From NCBI GenBank assembly GCA_004352715.1, contig SCFE01000015.1, positions 77,368 to 141,367 of the forward strand: a stretch of 64,000 nt of DNA. Direction: 5' to 3'. Both the position numbers and the translations under genes were made by a program. Under the pieces are notes generated by a model. It saw only the letters and a list, made by a program, of their open reading frames with translations. It searched no databases and was not told the DNA's origin. Shown here piece after piece: positions 60,600-64,000 of the stretch (positions within the stretch are counted from its first letter, which is position 1; each line of letters starts with the position of its first letter). This DNA is from Hofstenia miamia (Eukaryota; Xenacoelomorpha; Acoela).

Positions 60600-60740
60600 G
60601 AAAATGGCAGGGTTGGAAACAGGTCAATATTTTTGGACCCAACCCAACTCGACCCGACTGATGTGTAGAACTGACCCGATCTGGCCCTTTTTTCAAAATG
60701 TAACCCGACCAGATCCGACTTGCTCATTTGGTTCCATTGA
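60600..60740. repeat. CCCGACC-rich MITE-like repeat
   Basis: GACCCAACCCAACTCGACCC, ACCCGATCTGG and ACCCGACCAGATCCGAC words cluster here. Similar words in the opposite orientation are at 62817-63110. Probable ends of small nonautonomous elements. Confidence 0.45.
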
Positions 60741-60744
60741 AGAA

Positions 60745-61190
60745 ATTGCTTATTTGAAAATATTTGATATGCCTCCCTAGAACAATCAAAAACTAAAACA
60801 AGCAAAATCAATTTGTTAATAAAATAGTAGAGCATAATATAATAGTGAGAAACCGAATTTCTCCTATCAGAATCGATCACTTACCATGATAAAATGTTTG
60901 ACTGCGCAGGCTAATGTCTGAAAATATCTGCTTTAGTGGAGTGCAAAGTTGTGTTCAAGGCAGCGAGATTAATCTCAATGGCGATTAGTTTTGCAACGGC
61001 AACATATCACCAAAAACAAACAAAAATATATCACACATACCTAGCAAGCCAGTACTGGAAAAATAAAATTCTTTGCTATGTATTGGTTGTCATTCGACAA
61101 ATAGTTACACGTAATACACCATGCAATAAGTCGCGTTGAAATCTAAACATGTAATCAATATTAATGTCAAGAAATGATTTAAAGAAAAAA
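60745..61190. other. intergenic, nothing recognised
   Basis: Short open frames only. Confidence 0.4.
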
Positions 61191-61194
61191 ACTT

Positions 61195-61660
61195 CGATCT
61201 GATCCGGAGGCGACAAAAAACTTAACCAATCATTCCGGGAACCGGAAGGGCTATGCCCAAATCGTCCTAAACAGTACCTCCTCGCGGTGGTTCCTGTATA
61301 TTAATAACTAACACTGAATGGGCGCGTCGGTGTACGGATGCCCGTACCTACATCAGACGCCAAAACCAGGTTAATAGAAGGTGCCACCATGTGTACATTT
61401 TACATATGGGGGCAGCAATAGTCGAAAAGCACGTCTGTTCTTATAATGTGGAGACAGACGGCGACACAGTGGAAACACTGTTAGCAGGATTGCTACCGGC
61501 ACCAGTTAGGGTGCGTCTCATAACGCAGTCATACAGAGATAACTTTCTGTTTCTGGCTTGTGAGATAGGCCCTAGGCCAGCGTTTACTATGCCTTCTTGT
61601 GAGGCAGCTTTGCTGTGTCATATGTAGTTATGATCCAACACAACAGACCTGTTGAACGGA
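61195..61660. other. GC-richer island of unknown origin
   Basis: About 465 bases visibly richer in G and C than the surroundings, containing a 78-codon open frame (61391-61627) of ordinary amino-acid composition but no recognised similarity. It could be a retroelement 5' region or a fragment of a host exon. I cannot assign it. Confidence 0.4.
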
Positions 61661-61984
61661 GTTTGCAACTGCACTAGATGCTTCGCATTCAGTGACCTAA
61701 TTACTCCAATATAATTTTCGGATCTTTGTAGCAGCCAGCATGCGCTCTCTAAAGTTAGCAGCCTATCAAAAAATTAGAATTTTCCAAACAATGCAGTATC
61801 ATGTTTGTAATTTCTGTAAAATTGAGTGTAGAGTACTCACGCACTTGTCACGTAAATAGGAGTTAATATATTTATTTAGTTGTTATGTTTTACCACCCTC
61901 TCTTTGTTTTCTTGTTTATTGACTTAGAAACTAAATAGCACTATAGAACCATGTTTGAATAGTAAAAACTAAATGCATTTGAAG

Positions 61985-62300
61985 CAATTCCTTAACCCTG
62001 CTTCCACTAGGACTTTTTAAAATCTCTTATGAATTCATCAAAACATTTTTACACGCTTATAAGTCACGAATTAATGAAGGTATTTAAAATCTAAGAACAC
62101 CACAAGATAGAGAATTGTCTCCTCTTTCTTTTCGTTTTTTTTGTCTTTCGCGCCTGTACGGAACTCACACAGACTGTCTTAAACTAAAACAAAATATTTC
62201 AGGGTAGTTAGTGTTCCCATGGGCATTAGACCGCTTCATGATTTCAACACTAGCTATTTAAATAATTTAAATTTTTACAAAAAAAGTTCCTATTTGCACT
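61985..62300 (+). repeat. dispersed repeat family B, copy 2
   Basis: 61985-62180 aligns with 43495-43690 (AACCCTGCTTCCACTAGGA; GTATTTAAAATCTAAGAAC), and 62205-62290 aligns with 47797-47880 (GGGCATTAGACCG; CAACACTAG). This copy therefore joins the two partial copies and shows the family is at least 310 bases long. Confidence 0.65.
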
Positions 62301-62815
62301 TAATTCAGACATAGGCGCATGCTTTCATCAGTAAATGAGCGACCCCTATTCCATAAATGTGTCAATGTAGAAACCTCTTTAATATTTCTTAACAGGCTTG
62401 GACAAAATTGTTCAAATTGCGGACAAATGGGTTTGCTACGTAAAAGTAACACTGGTGGAAAACGGTTAAAGCAATTTCCTTATGTGTGCCTTCTGTTTCG
62501 ATCAAAGCCTACTGTATTTGAGTTTTTGGTCTCATTTGATTGCTGCATTATTTTCCAAGTCTCCTACGCCGAACACTCGCGAGGAATCCTTTGCTGCACT
62601 GACCTGATTTGAATTTTCTCACAAAATATCTGCATCGCTTTCCGCTATTACACAGAGAAAATTCGAGGATTTATTTATCAATAAAGTGCCTTTACTTCAA
62701 TTCTGGAAACTATTGTAGTTATACTAAATATACAGTACATCTGGGCTTTATGAAAAACCATGTTTCAAAATGTATTCCACAAATGTTACTTAGTGAAATG
62801 TACTGGAGAATGACA
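62301..62815. other. intergenic, small unrecognised open frames
   Basis: Open frames at 62319-62612 and 62609-62842 have no recognisable similarity. Confidence 0.4.
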
Positions 62816-62816
62816 T

Positions 62817-63110
62817 CGGGTACCTTATTAAATCCGACCTGATTTCGGGTTTCGAGTCGGGTCGGATTGGGATACAAAGATTAGATTGATTGTTCAAACA
62901 TACTGATCTAATCATCATTTAATTTGAGAAGGATCTAAAATGTTAAGAAAAACCAATTAATTGCTGTTTCCCCTATCAGAGGATGATTGATGGTAATGAT
63001 CATTTGATTGGACAGAGATTCATAATATCAAATCGTGGTCAACGTTTCGAGTCTGGTCGAGTTCGGGTAATAAATATTCCGGTCGGATCTGGATCGGGTC
63101 TATGCTTACC
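62817..63110. repeat. CGGGTCGG-rich MITE-like element
   Basis: TCGAGTCGGGTCGGATTGGG near 62858 and GGTCGAGTTCGGGTAA to GGATCGGGTC at 63055-63100 lie at the two ends of a 290-base AT-rich segment. Ends are mostly direct rather than inverted, so the element type is open. Confidence 0.4.
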
Positions 63111-64000
63111 TCATATTGTCACTCTCTAAAATTTACATAATAAATTTTTGTGATGAAAATATTAAATTTTTAGGAAAAAAAATAATCGCCCTAGTGATGG
63201 GATTTGACAGTTCCTTAAATTCTGTGCGTTAATCGGTTTCTTCTTTAAGCTTTCATGGTGCAATACTTATTATCCCCCCTTTGCCACAACTAATGAATAT
63301 TTGAATAACCCATTTTCTTTTGTTTCAGCTTCGATATCATAATACTTGTCTTGTTTTTCTTGTAAGTCTATAGCTTTTAATGATAGCTTGCAAAGTGGGT
63401 TGATTAGGCAATCGAAACTCTGCGTACACTACAATATTTCTTCAAAGGGAATTCTAATGAACTAGATGCTGACTGTAATTTCGTCGTTTACAGATTCTCT
63501 GTGAAACTTCTTTTGACAATTTTTCTAAATTTTGCAAATAGCTTGTTGTTGATAATTTTCAATTGGGGCTAAATTAATTTGTATATTAGCTAGGTATTAT
63601 ATATATATCCCAATTTTTCTATATTCTAGTAGCCTAAATCTATTAATGTCACTTTTTGGCCCCAATAAAGTTACAATTTATTTGTCTGTCACAACTTAAA
63701 GTGAATGCTATTAGAATGCAAATTCAAATTTAAAATATAACGTTTGTAATTATGCACGAGAGATGAGCTTATTCTTTCCGCAATGAAATTCCTTTTAGAA
63801 GTGTGGAAATATTTACTTTTTTAAACATAAACTTTGCAAACAAAGCAATAATAAATTTGATTACAATTTTCATTTTTGCATATTCTTGAAAATTGCTTAG
63901 GCTTTAAATAAATAATGTTATTATTGCTTAATAATATAATGTATGCTTTGGCAATTTGAACTGTATTCATAGTGCTGACAATTGGCAAGTCAGTAAGTGA
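63111..64000. other. intergenic, nothing recognised
   Basis: AT-rich sequence to the end of the window without gene or repeat calls. Confidence 0.5.

Noticed and set aside
1-64000. CRISPR arrays, bacterial operons, rRNA or tRNA genes
   Set aside because: No regularly spaced identical repeats with unique spacers; no cloverleaf or rRNA sequence recognised; overall features are eukaryotic.

Overview
The window is AT-rich, intron-bearing-type eukaryotic DNA from an invertebrate-like animal genome; the species cannot be named from sequence alone. Evidence for this: many (TA)n microsatellites, remnants of Tc1, mariner, hAT, Penelope-like and several non-LTR elements, polyadenylation signals after the coding blocks, and a metazoan/eukaryotic-type giant GTPase. 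It is a draft scaffold: three runs of 1000 N, one of 131 N, and five single-N joins, some flanked by duplicated sequence.

Layout. 1-1.5 kb: the 3' end of one copy of a giant GTPase/zinc-rich/VWA gene, carrying an in-frame TGA. 1.5-6.4 kb: intergenic, with two degenerate short-word arrays. 6.4-9.4 kb (minus): an uninterrupted non-LTR retrotransposon ORF with PHD-like finger, reverse transcriptase and restriction-like endonuclease. 10-23 kb: no host gene; a TTGCAA array, MITE-like elements with CGGGTC or GGTCCGTTGT ends, and a hAT remnant. 23-29.6 kb: three scaffold gaps, each bordered on at least one side (two clearly by the same clade) by pieces of retrotransposon, and a hAT C-terminal fragment. 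30-37.4 kb: a three-copy dispersed repeat ending in (TA)n, small MITEs, a 180-bp tandem repeat and a clear misassembly. 37.4-39.3 kb: Tc1 remnant joined to a Penelope-like 3' half with GIY-YIG endonuclease and a hammerhead-like core. 41.7-42.7 kb: a second, antisense Penelope-like remnant. 44.4-47 kb: a MITE beside a decayed transposase, then a mariner remnant. 48.46-54.75 kb: the main gene, a single 6.3-kb open exon for a 2096-residue protein. 55-64 kb: a LINE remnant (58.1-59.3 kb), a TTTAAA array, small CGGGTC repeats and a GC-richer island.

Functionally, the only convincing host locus is the tandem pair of giant GTPase/VWA genes (same strand, about 53 kb apart). The large GTPase resembles the GBP/atlastin/VLIG type; a role in cell-autonomous defence is a family-based inference, not shown here. 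Everything else is mobile DNA or its debris. The most unusual pattern is a set of elements each built on its own palindromic word (TTGCAA, CTAG, TTTAAA, GGCC, GTTAAC), at least one with perfect terminal inverted repeats.
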